64,000 nucleotides of DNA from Crotophaga sulcirostris (GCA_013397455.1 VYZB01000169.1:64657-128656), one strand, 5' to 3'; shown: positions 48,289 through 61,061, numbered from the stretch's first letter. Notes: generated by a model not told the origin, from the sequence alone. Program-made: numbers and translations.

Positions 48289-50995
48289 TGGATGACCAAG
48301 ACTTGATAGACTTTGGGTTGTTCCACTGAGGAGCTTCAAGTGTGAGCCTCTGAGCTGCCCTGGTTCATGAGGTCCTGACCCCCTCAGTGCAAAGCAGCGG
48401 CTGACACACGCCAGGGAACCATTCCCCCACCACCACCCCTTCTCCCTGTCCCATGATCCGTGTGTCAGGATGTGGCACCAAACAGAGCCCTCCAGGGTTT
48501 CACTGGTTGCTCTTTTTATTTGTCTGAGCCGAGCCGCCGGGCAGACAGCACTGCTCCTGTGTGGGAACCACACACCAAGCGGCCTGACAAAGCCATGGCA
48601 TCATCTAAAATATACAAACACGCTCAAAAGAAGGAAAACCATGAAATTAAGGATAACAAACAACAAAGAGAAGCTCATACACAGAATCTGTTAGTGTTTA
48701 TGAGTCACTAAGGCCTTCCTGTCTCCTCTTCTAAACTGTGGGAATCCGCTGTGGTCCATCCTCTCCTTGAAAACCACCGAGGTGCTATTTTCCTCGCAGC
48801 CCCAGCGCTGGGGCAGGGGAAGCTGCAGCACAAATTAAAGATTTTTTTGTTGTCGTTCTCTTTTTTTCCCTTTTTTTCTTCAAAGTAGGAAACCAAATCT
48901 GAGGAGCAAATGCTGCGAGGCGTGTAAACAGAGGCGACTGCAGAAGCCTTCGCGATGAGATCACCGAGCGCCTTGGCCGGGCGCTCTTTACCAGCGCAGA
49001 GGGCTTAACAATGGAATGGATGGGGAATGCCAGGAAAAGTTAGAGAGCTTTGGACACGAGGCCTTTGTAAAAGCTCGTTCTTCATTACTAACAAACAATT
49101 TCTCCCCATCCTCCTTTCTTTCTCCCTTGACCAAATGTGGATTTTTTTTTTCTTTAATATGTACTTTTTTTAATTCTTAGCATTGTTAACCAGTTAACAT
49201 GCCCTTTCTGCTCCAACCAGGGTGTCCTGCCATGCTGTGACACTGGGAAGCCAACCTCTGCGTCCCACCTCCATGCACCACCACCATCACCCTGTGCTGT
49301 GCTCTGACTTCAGAACCAAGGTTTCCCCTCCAGGTCACTGGTGGGTTTGCAGATGGCAGAGTCCCATCCTCCCCCTCCAGCAGCACAGATGCTGCTCAAG
49401 CACCCAACAAGTCCCAGGAACAAAGCCTATCACCCCTCAGTCATGCACAGCTTGTGCAAATGCTTCCTTTAATCCAAGGGAAGGATGCTCAGCCCATGCT
49501 TCCTGACTAAAACTGGAATGCACAAACTCAAACCAGGAACAGCAATTTTTTTAGATTTCTATATGAAAGCCTCACACAACAGAGGATCTCCTATGGCTTC
49601 AAGAGAAGCCACTCAGACTCATTCAAACCAAGGCCCTGAACAGCTCATTCAAGCTGCAAGTAAAACACTGGCTGAACACATTTGCACATTCAGGGGTTTT
49701 GAGTACTAACTTTGAGTGCAGAGACAGAAATACAAATACAGATTTTAAGATGCTCTGCGGTGGCATTTGATAGCAGAAAGCAGTGCCCAGCCTTTGGGAG
49801 AACGGCACGCAGCACCTGGGCATGTCTAGCACTCCCAAAAGCTTGAGGGAGAGCAAGCCTTGTGGGTTTATTGCCAAAATTCCCTCCTTGCCTCTTTCCT
49901 GAGGAAACACCATTGGCCAAGGACCAGCTATGTAGTTTCTAGAGCTTTAATGGAAGGCCAGAGCAGAGCAGGAGCTGTGCTGCTCCGTCACCCCAGAGCA
50001 GGTCCCGTGAGCTGGGAGCTCTCAGCATCACAGCTCCATGGAAATTTCTGCTTAGTTCACACAATTCCTTCTGTCAGCTCGCAAAACAGTTTTCCTGCTC
50101 CCTCTGGATTTCTTGGTTTCCACACCACAAGTGCTGGAAATAAAATTATTATAATAATGATTATGCTACAACAAAAAAGCTACCTCCAAAATTACATACT
50201 TTGGAAGAAACAAGGGAGTTAAAACCCCTGAAAAGTCAACCATAGGTGTGATAATTTTGTGTTTGCCTTGACTGGAGGACATGCTGCAGCAGCCCCTCTC
50301 ATCACCAATAACATCTCACCCACCTCCTTGCCCGAGGAGACCCACGCCTGGGATGGTGGCTGGGGGAGAGGCAGGGACCCAATCCTGCTGAGGGTAAAAA
50401 CACCAACAAAAAGAGATTTCTAACTCAGAGAGGGCACTAACAGTGTGACATATGGAGTGGGACACAGGACAGGAGTTTTATGGCTGTTTTCTACCAGTGC
50501 TAAGGACTGCAGAGCATCTCAAGGCCACCAAACCCCCTGCACCCAAAGCGAGGACGGGGCCTCTGTGAGACAGGTTCTGGGAGCTGAATTTCTCACTCAG
50601 ATTGGATTACTGAGAAAATTGCACCCTTTATGTCAAGGAAGCCTCTTTCACTCACACGTGCTGTAAAATTCTGTAGCACAGCTTGAGAGCTCCCAGGAGG
50701 GGTGATTTGCTGCAGAAACAGCCTCAGCATCCCGGCGGGTGCCCGAGCAGGGGCAGCAGGACAGGAGCGTGTTCAGCACAGAGCCAGCAGCACCACATGA
50801 GACCTTCAGCTCCATACAGCCTGCCAGTTACTGGGAAACCTTACTGAAACCTCTCCATTCCCTGAGGAATAGCAAAGAGAGATTGAAAATACAACCAAAA
50901 TAAATTTTCTCAGCATCTACACGAGTTACAGTTTCTGGGGTGCTGTAACAGGCATGTTCTTTCAATACAGGGTTCTCTCACTGTATGATCACTTG
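48289..50995. other. downstream intergenic DNA, no gene recognised
   Basis: No gene supported. The interval 48,890-49,200 is low in repeats and mixes CpG-containing sequence with AACAAT/ATTGTT and TTTAAT motifs. It is a candidate conserved regulatory block but unproven. Poly-T and T-rich tracts occur near 48,842-48,882 and 49,141-49,175. Confidence 0.5.
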
Positions 50996-51272
50996 TATCA
51001 TAGAATCATTAGGGTTGGAAAAGACCTCTAAGAACATCAAGTCCAATCATCAACACAACACCAACATGCCCACTAAACCATGTCCCACATCCACACACTG
51101 TTTGAGCCCCTCCAGGTATGGAGACTCCACCCCTTCCCTGGGCAGCTGGTTCCAGGGCTTCACCACTCCTTCAGTAAAAACATTTTTCCTAATATCCAGC
51201 CTAAACCTCCCCTGGCACAACTTGAGGCCATTTCCTCTTCTCCTAACACTTGTTCCTTGGGAGAAGATGTGT
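50996..51272 (-). mobile_element. CR1 LINE fragment, longest copy in the window
   Basis: Starts with ATCATAGAATCATTAGGGTT, continues through 'aagacctctaagaacatcaa' and 'ccctgggcagctggttccag', and then a 'tttttcctaatatccagcct' block that leads into 'ttgaggccatttcctctt'. This is the reverse-complement 3' UTR and distal region of an avian CR1 element, about 275 bp. It retains more 5' sequence than the other copies but no coding domain. Confidence 0.92.
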
Positions 51273-54102
51273 CTGTGTCTGGCCACGAGCAGCAGAGGAG
51301 GACACAGAGCTGGGACAGGGGCTCTCCCGCCTGGCACCGAGCAGCTGCTGCCACCCCCACCTCCTAAGCTGGGGGAGCACAAGAATTCCCCTTTTTCCCT
51401 CTCAGCCCCAGCCAGAGGCAGGGCAGCTGAAGCACTGCTCACACTCTGAGAAACTCTCTTCCTCTTCTTCTAGTTTCTATTTGCGTTTTTCCTTACTTCA
51501 TATAAAGCTGATCACGCTTTAGTCCCGCAGCAAAGGTGATGGGAAACTCACCCAACCAAAACCACCCCTCCTGCTTCTGTACCCAGCCAGGAGATGGCAT
51601 CACCCATGCAACACAGACACGAGGGTGGCATTGCTGGAGACCCTTGCCCAAGAGATGGGCTTGTGCTGCTTGCCCCCTCCCTGGCCCAGCCTGAAATCAA
51701 AGCCAGGGCTGAGCCCACCAGCTGTGCTGGCCCTGCCCAAGTGGCACCTAAGTCCCAGATTTGTATGGAACCCAGTGGGAAAAAACTGGTGTGGGTCCTC
51801 GGGATCTGCTGGTGTCTCAGAGCCCCTCTCACGTGCAGCATTGACACCCCAGTTTCAGTACCTCCATAAAACAGAGCATGTGGTGGGCACTGGGAGGGGC
51901 AGGGCTGACAGAGGGCATGAATAAAACAATAGGTACCGCACATCACCCTGAGGGCTTCCTCATACCGGGGCTTAATTTCCCTGAAAAACAAAGAACAATT
52001 CCCTGCATCTCCTATTGATGGGTCTTGGGTTTGGTCCCCAGTAGGAACACACACACACAGTTTTTTCTTTTACATTTTTGCATGATGATTTGCATGACAA
52101 GCCCAATAAAAGCCTCAACAAATATCCCAAAACACGCAAAAATGTAATACTGTTTCATATTAACTTCCAAAGCACTTCACTGGCTGTAGGAGGAAGCTGT
52201 ATTAAAACATCAGATCAAAAAATCAAGCAAGTACGGAAAAAATATATATGTAAAAATGCTCACTTAAAAATCACCCAGTGTTTCAGAGCTGACAACGAGA
52301 AAGCGCATCGTGGTGAGCAGAGCTGCTCTTGAGGCACCTTTGTGCAGAGGTGGCTTTGATCTGGAAACACTCAGGCAGCTGAAACGCTGCCACCCTCCAG
52401 CAGAGCCCACAGGCAGGAGGTGTTTAGAAAGAAAAGAGAAAATCCCACATGTTTGTCCATCAGGAGTTCTGTGGTACCCAGGGCTCTCATTTGACCAGAG
52501 GGTTCACACACTTGGGCCACTTCTTCGCTGGGCCCGGGGTGGGAGATGGATGCTCTGGGAATGGGGACAGAGGAGCCCTCCTGGGCCTTGGTGCAGTGGC
52601 ACAGCCTGGACCAGGAACGTCTCCCCGGGAGCCTGGGCAGGTGTTGGGTGGGAAACACATTTGTTCCTGATGCAGGCAGAGCATCTGCAGGTAACGGTGC
52701 AGCTTTGGCCCTGGCTGGCTCAGCACATCTGAGATCTGCCCCAGCCCCAGGGCATCACCCCAGCAACTACCAGCAGCAAGGGGCAATAAAGCCCCCAACC
52801 CCAGAGCAGCAGGGTGGCCCTTGGGGACAGGAGCCACCCCTCTCCCCAACCTGGGGACAGCCCTCGTGAGAAAATACCACTTGTCCTGTGCAGGAGAGCA
52901 GGGCTGTGGTGGAGTGAAAATCACCCGGTCTCAGCAGAGTGGACAGAATGTTCTGGAGAGATTTTTCTTGGCAGAAGCCAATGGGGCTCTTGTTTAGTGC
53001 CCGGCGAGGGGACATGTGCCCCCCAGGGGACCCCGAGGCCAGCACATCCCATCTCATGTCCTGCACCTGGCCACACCTGACTCCAGCCTGGCCAGTGCAG
53101 AACAGCCTCTAACCCAGCCCCATGGGCCTTCTGTCCAAAAAAATGAAGAAAATTTAAAAACCCCACAAAACTACCAAAAAAACACTGACAAATCATCAAT
53201 ACCATAATGGGGAAAGCAAACAGTGTGGATGCTTTATGCCAGGATCTCTCTTGTCTTCCCTATGGATCTATAATTCACCTGGGGAGCCTGAAGCCTTTGT
53301 TCGTACCTAATGACCCTGATGCCTTTGGGAAACGGGCAGTAAAAGTTGAAAAGTGTGATCTATCCCTACGTGAACAGCTTGGGATGGCAGAAGCTCTTCC
53401 AGGAGCTGACAGTGGGCTGAAAACAACCTTTTCTGACTCTGATTGGGCCAAGCAGCTGCAAGAAATACCAGCAGGAATGGAAAAATGTTTCCACTTATTT
53501 TCCTAGGCCGCCTGCCACCACCGAGCCCCGGCATGGGGCGGGGGGCACGGGGAGACCCCCCCTCCCAGGGGTTGGCACCATTGCCTGGGGGGCAGGGGAT
53601 GCTTGGGATGGGAAGCAGTGCCCGCAGCCAGGGCAGCCCGTGCTGGGCGAGGTGGGAACTGGCCCCCACTCTGCAATGCAGAACCCAGCAGCTAAACCTG
53701 AAACCACTTCCTCTGCCTCCTGACAATGCACAGAGGAATTTCCACAAATCCCAAGGCTGCCCTGACTTCCATTTCTAAACTTGGAAAAAGAAATACCAGG
53801 ACATTCCTTTGTTGTTCCAGCTCACTCGCTGTTTGATCTGGAGCTTTTTCTCCAGCTGAGCAAATTAAAGAATCCCAGTTTCCTCTGGAATAAAGCACAA
53901 ACCAGCAACAAACAATGTGCTTGCTCCTTTGATTTTGAACTAATCGTTTTCGGGTTGGACCAAACCTTGCTACCTCAGTCTGGTCCCTGTGCTTTCATGC
54001 CTAAATTGTATTTTGGCTGGAGAGAAGAGAGCAACAGAGGCTTCAGAAATGCATTCCTGCCCTCTGCAGAGAAACCGTCTGGGGCTGCATTTATCGAACA
54101 GC
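51273..54102. other. downstream intergenic DNA, no gene recognised
   Basis: Moderately GC-rich DNA with several overlapping open frames of about 100-170 codons on both strands. None has a domain or credible splice context. The segment stops at an assembly gap. Confidence 0.5.
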
Positions 54103-54558
54103 NNNNNNNNNNNNNNNNNNNNNNNNNNNNNNNNNNNNNNNNNNNNNNNNNNNNNNNNNNNNNNNNNNNNNNNNNNNNNNNNNNNNNNNNNNNNNNNNNN
54201 NNNNNNNNNNNNNNNNNNNNNNNNNNNNNNNNNNNNNNNNNNNNNNNNNNNNNNNNNNNNNNNNNNNNNNNNNNNNNNNNNNNNNNNNNNNNNNNNNNNN
54301 NNNNNNNNNNNNNNNNNNNNNNNNNNNNNNNNNNNNNNNNNNNNNNNNNNNNNNNNNNNNNNNNNNNNNNNNNNNNNNNNNNNNNNNNNNNNNNNNNNNN
54401 NNNNNNNNNNNNNNNNNNNNNNNNNNNNNNNNNNNNNNNNNNNNNNNNNNNNNNNNNNNNNNNNNNNNNNNNNNNNNNNNNNNNNNNNNNNNNNNNNNNN
54501 NNNNNNNNNNNNNNNNNNNNNNNNNNNNNNNNNNNNNNNNNNNNNNNNNNNNNNNNNN
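54103..54558. other. assembly gap (run of N)
   Basis: 456 unresolved bases. The right edge is a 22-bp tandem repeat, so the gap probably covers a minisatellite that did not assemble. Its true length is unknown. Open frames spanning the gap have no meaning. Confidence 0.95.
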
Positions 54559-54624
54559 CCAGTGCCCACCACAGCCCCCACCAGTGCCCACCACAGCCCC
54601 CACCAGTGCCCACCACAGCCCCCA
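54559..54624. repeat. 22-bp minisatellite, three visible copies at gap edge
   Basis: Three perfect copies of a 22-bp unit made of CCAGTGCCCA followed by CCACAGCCCCCA. The array is cut by the gap on the left and ends at CGCTCC on the right. The unsequenced gap probably contains further copies. Confidence 0.9.
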
Positions 54625-55662
54625 CGCTCCCACGCCGGCCGCCAGCACAAACTCCTCCGTGCTCACACCCACTCCTGGGCAAAGTTTCTATTCTTTGATT
54701 TTATTTTCAGGTGTTTTGCCCTTCTATCTCCCCTTTCCACTTGCTGGGCTGGCTGCTCTGATCCTGCCACCTGGGGTCCTTCCTTGCTGCCCCCAGGGCC
54801 TCCCTCTCCCTGCTTGCTGGATTCCCCCTCCCATCCCTGGACATTCTCTGCACGTTGGTCCCCAGCTCAATCCCCTTCCCCACCACCCAAACCTCCTCTG
54901 CCCACTGCTGTCCCCTGCCCCACAGCCAGGTACCCAGGCACCAGGACAGCCTCCTCCCATCAGCTGTGGAAGCCCTGGGCACCAGCAGAAGGAGCAGGGG
55001 CTGAAAGCTGTGACCCCCAGGGAGGCACCGGTCCCTGCCCACCCTGCAGGACCCCCCGGGGGATGAGCTCGTGTTTGGGCAACTCCCGGTGGCCCCGGCG
55101 TTTGCCCCCCCCCATCCCCAGTGGTGTTTGGATGCGGCAATGCCATTTCCTTCAACTCCCAAAGAACCTGTCAGAATAAATCACTGTGCTGGAAAACAAG
55201 AGACACGCTCAGATGTGAAGCACCAGCCTCCAGTTTGCTCCAGGAGCTTTAACGGTCACTAAGGAAAGTCAAGGGAGTTTCAGAAGCTCTGGGGATCAGA
55301 TCTGAGTGCCTGAGCCAAGCAGAGGTGAGCACCTTGCTCTGCAGTGGCTGTAATTGCTCATCAGAAACACTACAGCCAAAACAATCCGAGCAGCCACCCA
55401 ACCACAAACAAGCAGCAAAGCTCGCAAGGGCGACTCGTGCCTCAAGTGTAAGGAAACATCTATTCTTCTGCCAGGAAGAAAGAGAGAAACGAACCTTGAA
55501 CTTGAGGAGGAAGGACCGAGTTCCTGTTGTTCAGCTGCAATAATTAATTGCACACGTATAGAGAGAGGCCGGGAGGGGAAGCGCGTGCTGTTCGTGGAAA
55601 ACCCGCACGGAGCCAGTGCCACCGGCTGGCACTGGTGGGGTGGACTCAGGCAAGATTGACCT
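54625..55662. other. GC-rich intergenic DNA, no gene recognised
   Basis: C-rich on the + strand up to about 55,130 with long chance open frames, then a more balanced composition. No recognisable exon. Confidence 0.5.
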
Positions 55663-55845
55663 CACAGCATCACAGTATCACAAGGTTGGAAAGGACCTCT
55701 GAGATCATTGAGTCCAACCTATAACCCAACACTAACACCAACCCATCATCTAAACCCTGGCACTGAGTGCCTCAGCCAATCTCCTCTTAAACACCTCCAG
55801 GGTTGGCAACTCCACCACCTCCCCTGGTTAATGACTTCTCCAACA
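55663..55845 (-). mobile_element. CR1 LINE fragment (3' end)
   Basis: Starts with ATCACAGTATCACAAGGTTG, then 'gaaaggacctctgagatcat', 'tgagtccaacctataaccca' and 'ttaaacacctccagggttgg'. This reverse-complement CR1 3' end, with its ATCACA-type terminal motif and AAGGTTGGAAAGGACC start, looks like a different CR1 subfamily from the AGAATGGTTTGGGT-type copies. About 180 bp and non-coding. Confidence 0.85.
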
Positions 55846-57663
55846 TCTCAGCTGTATCTCTGCCACGAGGCTCGGGGGGCCTGGCCCAGCAGAGCTGAGG
55901 CTGAGGACCATCACCATGGCCTGAATCCAGCTGTGGGCCCTGTACAGCTGGAACGAGCCTCCAAGGCCTGGGCTGGTGCAGAGAACACACAGTCGTGTCC
56001 TCGGCAGGCTGGAGCCTCAGGAGGCTGTAGGAGAGATCTGCTGCAGCACAGCATCAAAGTGTTATTGGCTATCATTAGTGACATTTTCTTCTCATGATAC
56101 AACAGAGCTGAAGCTCAGACCTCTGTCTTTTTCTCTTTTTTTTTTTTTTGGTGGTATCTTATCATCCAAGAGCTCATTAGCCAGGAATTCCTCATGCTGT
56201 TTATTTTCCATTTGTCCATATGTTCCCCACAAACGCAGCCTCGTCTCTGTTTTAAGTTTATACTTAGAAGCAGTAATTGGAAGGGATGAACAAAGGCACG
56301 AAGGAAGGCAACACAAGCACAGACAAACTTACCAGATGTTTTGGATTCCTGCATTTCCCCGAGAAGCAGGATCCTTAATGTTTTGATCATGTCATCGCAG
56401 CACAGAGCTGTTGCATTCCAGAATACAACTGGCTCCTCTCTGACTACTGGCCGCAGAGGCAGTAATTCAAGTCACCATGAATATGTTTGCTTGTGCATAA
56501 GGCCTTGGTTTCCAAAACAGCTGTTGTGAAACACTTGGGACAATATAGAGATGGTCTACAGAACAGAAAGAATTGAAATGAAGAAGAGGAAGCAGCGATT
56601 GTGCATGGTCCAACCGGCAGCCGGGAGCTCTGGACTGGGGAGACGGCGCGCACGTTCTGGATCTCAGCCTCCGGAGCGCAGCAGTGAAAACAGGCTGTGA
56701 GATTAATGGGGGCAGAACTGTGACCACAGCAAATGGAATGACTCACGCCTGCTCAATGGCCTTAATTTCTAATCTGGAACAGTAATTTCTTGCTGGACCA
56801 GATTGAATCTATATCCCCTATCTCCGCAGGGGTCCAGCAGCCCACACTCAGAGCAGCGGCCGCTGCCAGGGTTTAACGGCGAACGAAGCCGGCTCTGCCA
56901 CAGCCCTACAGAGGGAACACAACCAAAGCCAGTCCCCCTGTCTGCCTGCTGCGGGGTGTGCTAAAGAGCCACAGAGCCCTCCCAGCGCCACCACTGCAGG
57001 CCTGCAGAAATTAACTGCAAACACAAAATTAATTGAAGGGAGAACACTAAAAGCAGAGTAAATACTGGAAATCACGTACTAAAGCACCGCCCGCATCACG
57101 ATTGGAAGGGGAACTTCCCAGTTTGATCACAGAAAGCAATTTACTTCAATTAACAGAGACATAAATAGAGCACTTGCTTAATAGAAGTATTGCATCTCCA
57201 AAAAAGCAAGCTCCCTTAAGTGCACCTCTCCTGGCACTGGCTGAACATTCACAGCCCCTTTTATAGAGATGGGTCAAAATAACCCTTTGATAATCAGTCA
57301 GTCCTACCTCCTGCCCAAACACACCTTCAGCAGTTACATGGGCATGTTCCTGTTGGGAGCCTTAAGCCATGTCCCACTGAGGAGGACTCATGTTGGGACA
57401 AAGAGGAGAGCACCGAGGCGAAAGGCAACAGGCAGAGCCTTCCTCTGCCTCCTCCTCCTCCTCCCGGCTGGGCCCTGCCTGCACTGCTCTCACCTGCTGT
57501 TAGCTGGGCTCTGCTTCACGGATGGATGAGGTCATTCCCAGGAGCTTCAGGAAGTCTGAGCCCACAAAGTGCTGCTTCCTCTATGATTCCAGCTGAGAGT
57601 TTGGGGTAATAGATTCGGATTGTCTGATAAGGGCTTTGGCCCTTCTTGAGTTTCTGCTGGCCG
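55846..57663. other. downstream intergenic DNA, no gene recognised
   Basis: No supported gene. A T-rich tract lies at about 56,127-56,150 and a short (CTC)n tract at 57,449-57,464. CpG-containing patches occur near 56,600-56,690 and 56,850-56,900. Confidence 0.5.
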
Positions 57664-57950
57664 GTACAGCATCCTACAGCATGGCATGGACCAGCACAGC
57701 ATCCCACAGCATGGCATGGACCAGCACAGCATGAACCAACACAGCATCCCACAGCACAGCATCCCACAGCATGGCATGGACCAGCACAGCATCCCACAGC
57801 ACAACATGAACCAACACAGCATCCCACAGCGTGGCATGGACAGCACAGCATTTCACAGCATGGCATGGCTCAGTAGAGCATCCCACAGCACTGCAGTGTC
57901 TCCCATGGCACTGCATGGCATGGCATTGCATCTCCTCACACAGCAGCACA
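57664..57950. repeat. 30-bp minisatellite (about nine degenerate copies)
   Basis: The unit is made of CCAGCACAGCATCCCACAGC followed by ATGGCATGGA, clearly in register every 30 bases from 57,691 to about 57,840 and degenerate after that. Some units are replaced by ATGAACCAACACAGC variants, and a 15-bp subrepeat (CAGCATCCCACAGCA) is visible. Because 30 is a multiple of three, frames stay open on both strands. This explains the cysteine-rich and His/Gln-rich frames found here, which are not genes. Confidence 0.92.
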
Positions 57951-60900
57951 TGGCAGCGCTGCTCTTGCACTGTTTCCACTTTTGGGCTGCTCCATGCACC
58001 CGTCGGAAGCAGTGATGCCAGCAGCAGGAGCTGTGTCTGTGATTGCAGCACCCTCTACCAGCCCCATTCCTGGCACCGCACCACACAGCGCTCTTTTTGC
58101 CACCAGAGGCAGCGGGACAGCGGCCTCCGCTTTTCCATGCCCTGACACCCACAGCAGGCACGGCTAGGTTTGGGGCAGGATGATGCTGCGCAGCGGAGCC
58201 GCGTGCTGCAGCCCTGACAGAGCAGCTGGGGCAGCCCCTGCCTGGCTCCCAGCCCAGGACACGGTGTTCCCATCCCATGCAGGGGTGTTTGGCAAACAGC
58301 CACAGCACAGGGGCTGTCTTTGCCCCAGAAGTCAATCCTCCAACCTGCACCCAGGTCAGACTGCAGGAACCCAGCACCGCATCCCTCTAACAGAGCCAGT
58401 GCAGCACGTGTGCACGGGGCTGGCAGAGAGGAGGGCAGGGACGAGGAGCCTGAGAACATCCAAATGATGTGATCTGAAGGCAGAAGGCACTGCGAGGGTG
58501 AGGGATGGACCCGCATGCGCCCAGCTGCATCCCAGCCCTTTGGTGCTTGACCACTGCACATCTGCAACCCCTTTTCTTTTTTTTTCCTCCCAGATCACTT
58601 TAAAGGTCCAGATTAGGGCATAATTAGAAAAGCAGTTAAAGTGGTGACCTGGTGAGGGCCGTGACCTTGGGCGGCAGCAGGAAGCGGCAGCAGTGGGTGG
58701 GCTGGGGGTGCAGCCCCGCCAGGCGCCCCGGAATTCACACTCAGTCGCCAAAGCTCCTTCTCTGACCCCCACCACTGCCTCAGATTCTTCATCTGCTCAA
58801 AGAAAACGAGCATTTTGGTAAGAAGGCCACACTGAGTAGTGCTGAGCACCCACCCCAGCACCGTCCCACGCACAGCACTGGCATCGCTCCTTTGTGCACA
58901 AGATGCCCCGTCTTCTCCCCCTGCTGCAGCTGGGCAGCTCTGGGTCCAACGTAGCCAGGGTCTGCCCTGCCATCACTCATCCCCCAGCACCAACACGAGG
59001 CCATCGAACCATCCCCACCCACCCCGAGCCGGGGCTGGGCACGGTGCCCCTCGGACCCACCGGAGCTTCTGCCTCCACGCGGGGCTGTTTGTGACCGCTG
59101 TGCTCCCCCACTGCCGCCCCGACCTCTCCTGGTTGCAGATTAGTGGCTGGAGCCAGTTGGATTTGTTTGATTTCTGTTGATGGTTATTAGGCAGAGGAAG
59201 TGCCAGAAGGGATTTTGACCTCCAGTTTAAACCTATTCCAATTAGAGCCACTGAGCCTTTAATTACCGCGCTCCAGCCACTTCTGTTAAAGCAACAACAA
59301 AAACAAACACAAAATCTGGTCGAAGATCGGCTTTTCTTCTCATCGGCCCTCCAACCTGCTGCCTGCTTTGTCCATGTGCTGCGAGACTGTGGGCACGGGG
59401 TGTGCTGTCCCACAGAGCCCCTCGTGCTGCCTCTACACTCAGAAGCTGCCACAAGTGACACCGCTCTGGAGCGATGCCCATGGGCAGGGCACAGGCTGCC
59501 CTCGCCCACCACCCACTGCTGCCCGAAGGATGCTCCAGGGACCACCTCCTGACCATTTCCAGGTACACACATCACTCCAGCTGACAAGAGCACGGACAAA
59601 CACCCAAGGCTGAGGTTTCAGACCCATTAGAGATCACTGAGAGATGGTGGGTATTTTGGAAACACTTATTTCTTACCGTAACTTCTATTGAGTAATTAAT
59701 TTATTTTAAAAAGCAGTCAAAAGCGCTCTCGTACTTCACTCCACTTGGCCCCAGGACATGGATGGTGCTTTACTCGCCACACATTTTGGTTCCCAGTGTG
59801 GACCCTTTCTGACACTCCAGACCCCAGGCAGAGATCCCTGTCTTTTGCTTTATTTCTTACATCCATTGCTATTAGCTTTTATCAACAGATTTTAGGCTTA
59901 GCCAAACAGGGCTTGTGTCTGTGTAAGTCCTATGGTTTAGAATCAGTTACTCCATGGAAAAAGACGGCAGCGAGTCCCAGAGCCCCTTCAACCGCACCAC
60001 CCCTTGTGCAGGCATGGGCCAGGCTGGAGCTTTTCCCTCAAGTACATTTCCTGGCCCTTTCAGGTGCTTCCCACCTCCCCCTGCTGTGGGATCTCCGGGC
60101 CATCCCCTCTGCCATCACAGGTGTGTTACAAGAGGAGAGCGCGCCAGCCCAGGGACGAGGTCACGGCAATCCAGCCCCTGAATCATTTCCACTAACGAAG
60201 CCACCAAAAATGAGTCACTCCTTAGCCTTGTGTGGCCAAAACACAACACAATGAATTCATCCCAGCATTTTTTCTTGTGAGAAAGAACTTTTGCAGCAAA
60301 GCAAAAAGGTTTATTAGTCAATCTAGCAATATTTACCAACTTCTTGGAAATGCGATTGTGTACCGAGTAGGGCAAGAGGAGAGGGAGAAAAAAAACTCCT
60401 TTTCAAGTAAGTGGGAGGTCTCCTGCTTAGCGGTTTTATTCCTCAGCTTAATCCTCTATTTCACATGGATGCCACAGACAATTAGCACCAATCTTTTCAC
60501 TGGAGGCCGAGCTCCCACCAGAGCAGGCGGAAGCGCACGGACAATGGGCAGACCCCGTTCATTTCCTCTGTGGCAGTCCTACCTTCTCAATAAGCAGCTT
60601 TTATTTCCTCCAGCACGTGCTGTTCCCCCTTTATCTGAGCCTTCTCCCCTCAGGTTGCTTTTCCTCCTTTCATGGGAACTGGAAATAAGGTCTCAAGACG
60701 TGTTTCCTACAATACCTGGAAAAATAACCTTAGAGAAGCTTTCAAATGGCTGTAAAACATCTTAAAACATCAGTTGTACAAACAAGTCTGGTATTTGGAC
60801 AAGAAAAAAGTGGCTTCTCTGTCACTGATGACTGTTAGTGATGTGAAACAGTTTTTACCCATTTCCAGACTTACCATGAGACCCCACAGCTGGTAGAGAG

Positions 60901-60994
60901 ACCCAGCAGCCTGCAGAGCATCTCGGCGCTGGGGCTGGAAAGGAACAGCGAGCGCTGGGCCAGGCCAAGTGCGAGCCATAAGGCAGGGGCTTGG
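57951..60994. other. downstream intergenic DNA, no gene recognised
   Basis: GC-rich to about 59,100, then mixed composition. A low-repeat stretch at 59,120-59,290 contains CCAATTAG and CTTTAATTACCG, homeodomain-type sites in a context that looks like a conserved enhancer. No exon or RNA gene is supported. Confidence 0.5.
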
Positions 60995-61061
60995 GCTGAC
61001 GGTTGGACTGGATGAGCTCAGAGGTCTTTTCCAACCTTAACGATTCTGTAATTCTATGAAT
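60995..61061 (+). mobile_element. short CR1 LINE 3' end
   Basis: Reads TTGGACTGGATGAGCTCAGA, then GGTCTTTTCCAACCTTAACG, then ATTCTGTAATTCTATGAA, the very 3' terminus of CR1 on the + strand. Only about 70 bp is clearly recognisable. Confidence 0.85.

Noticed and set aside
53781..55179. Long frames running through the N gap
   Set aside because: Their length comes from unresolved bases translated as X. The flanking parts are unrelated low-complexity sequence.
57516..58051. Cysteine-rich minus-strand frames resembling a repeat protein
   Set aside because: Produced by a 30-bp minisatellite whose period is a multiple of three. All frames are similarly open and there is no start, signal or splice context.
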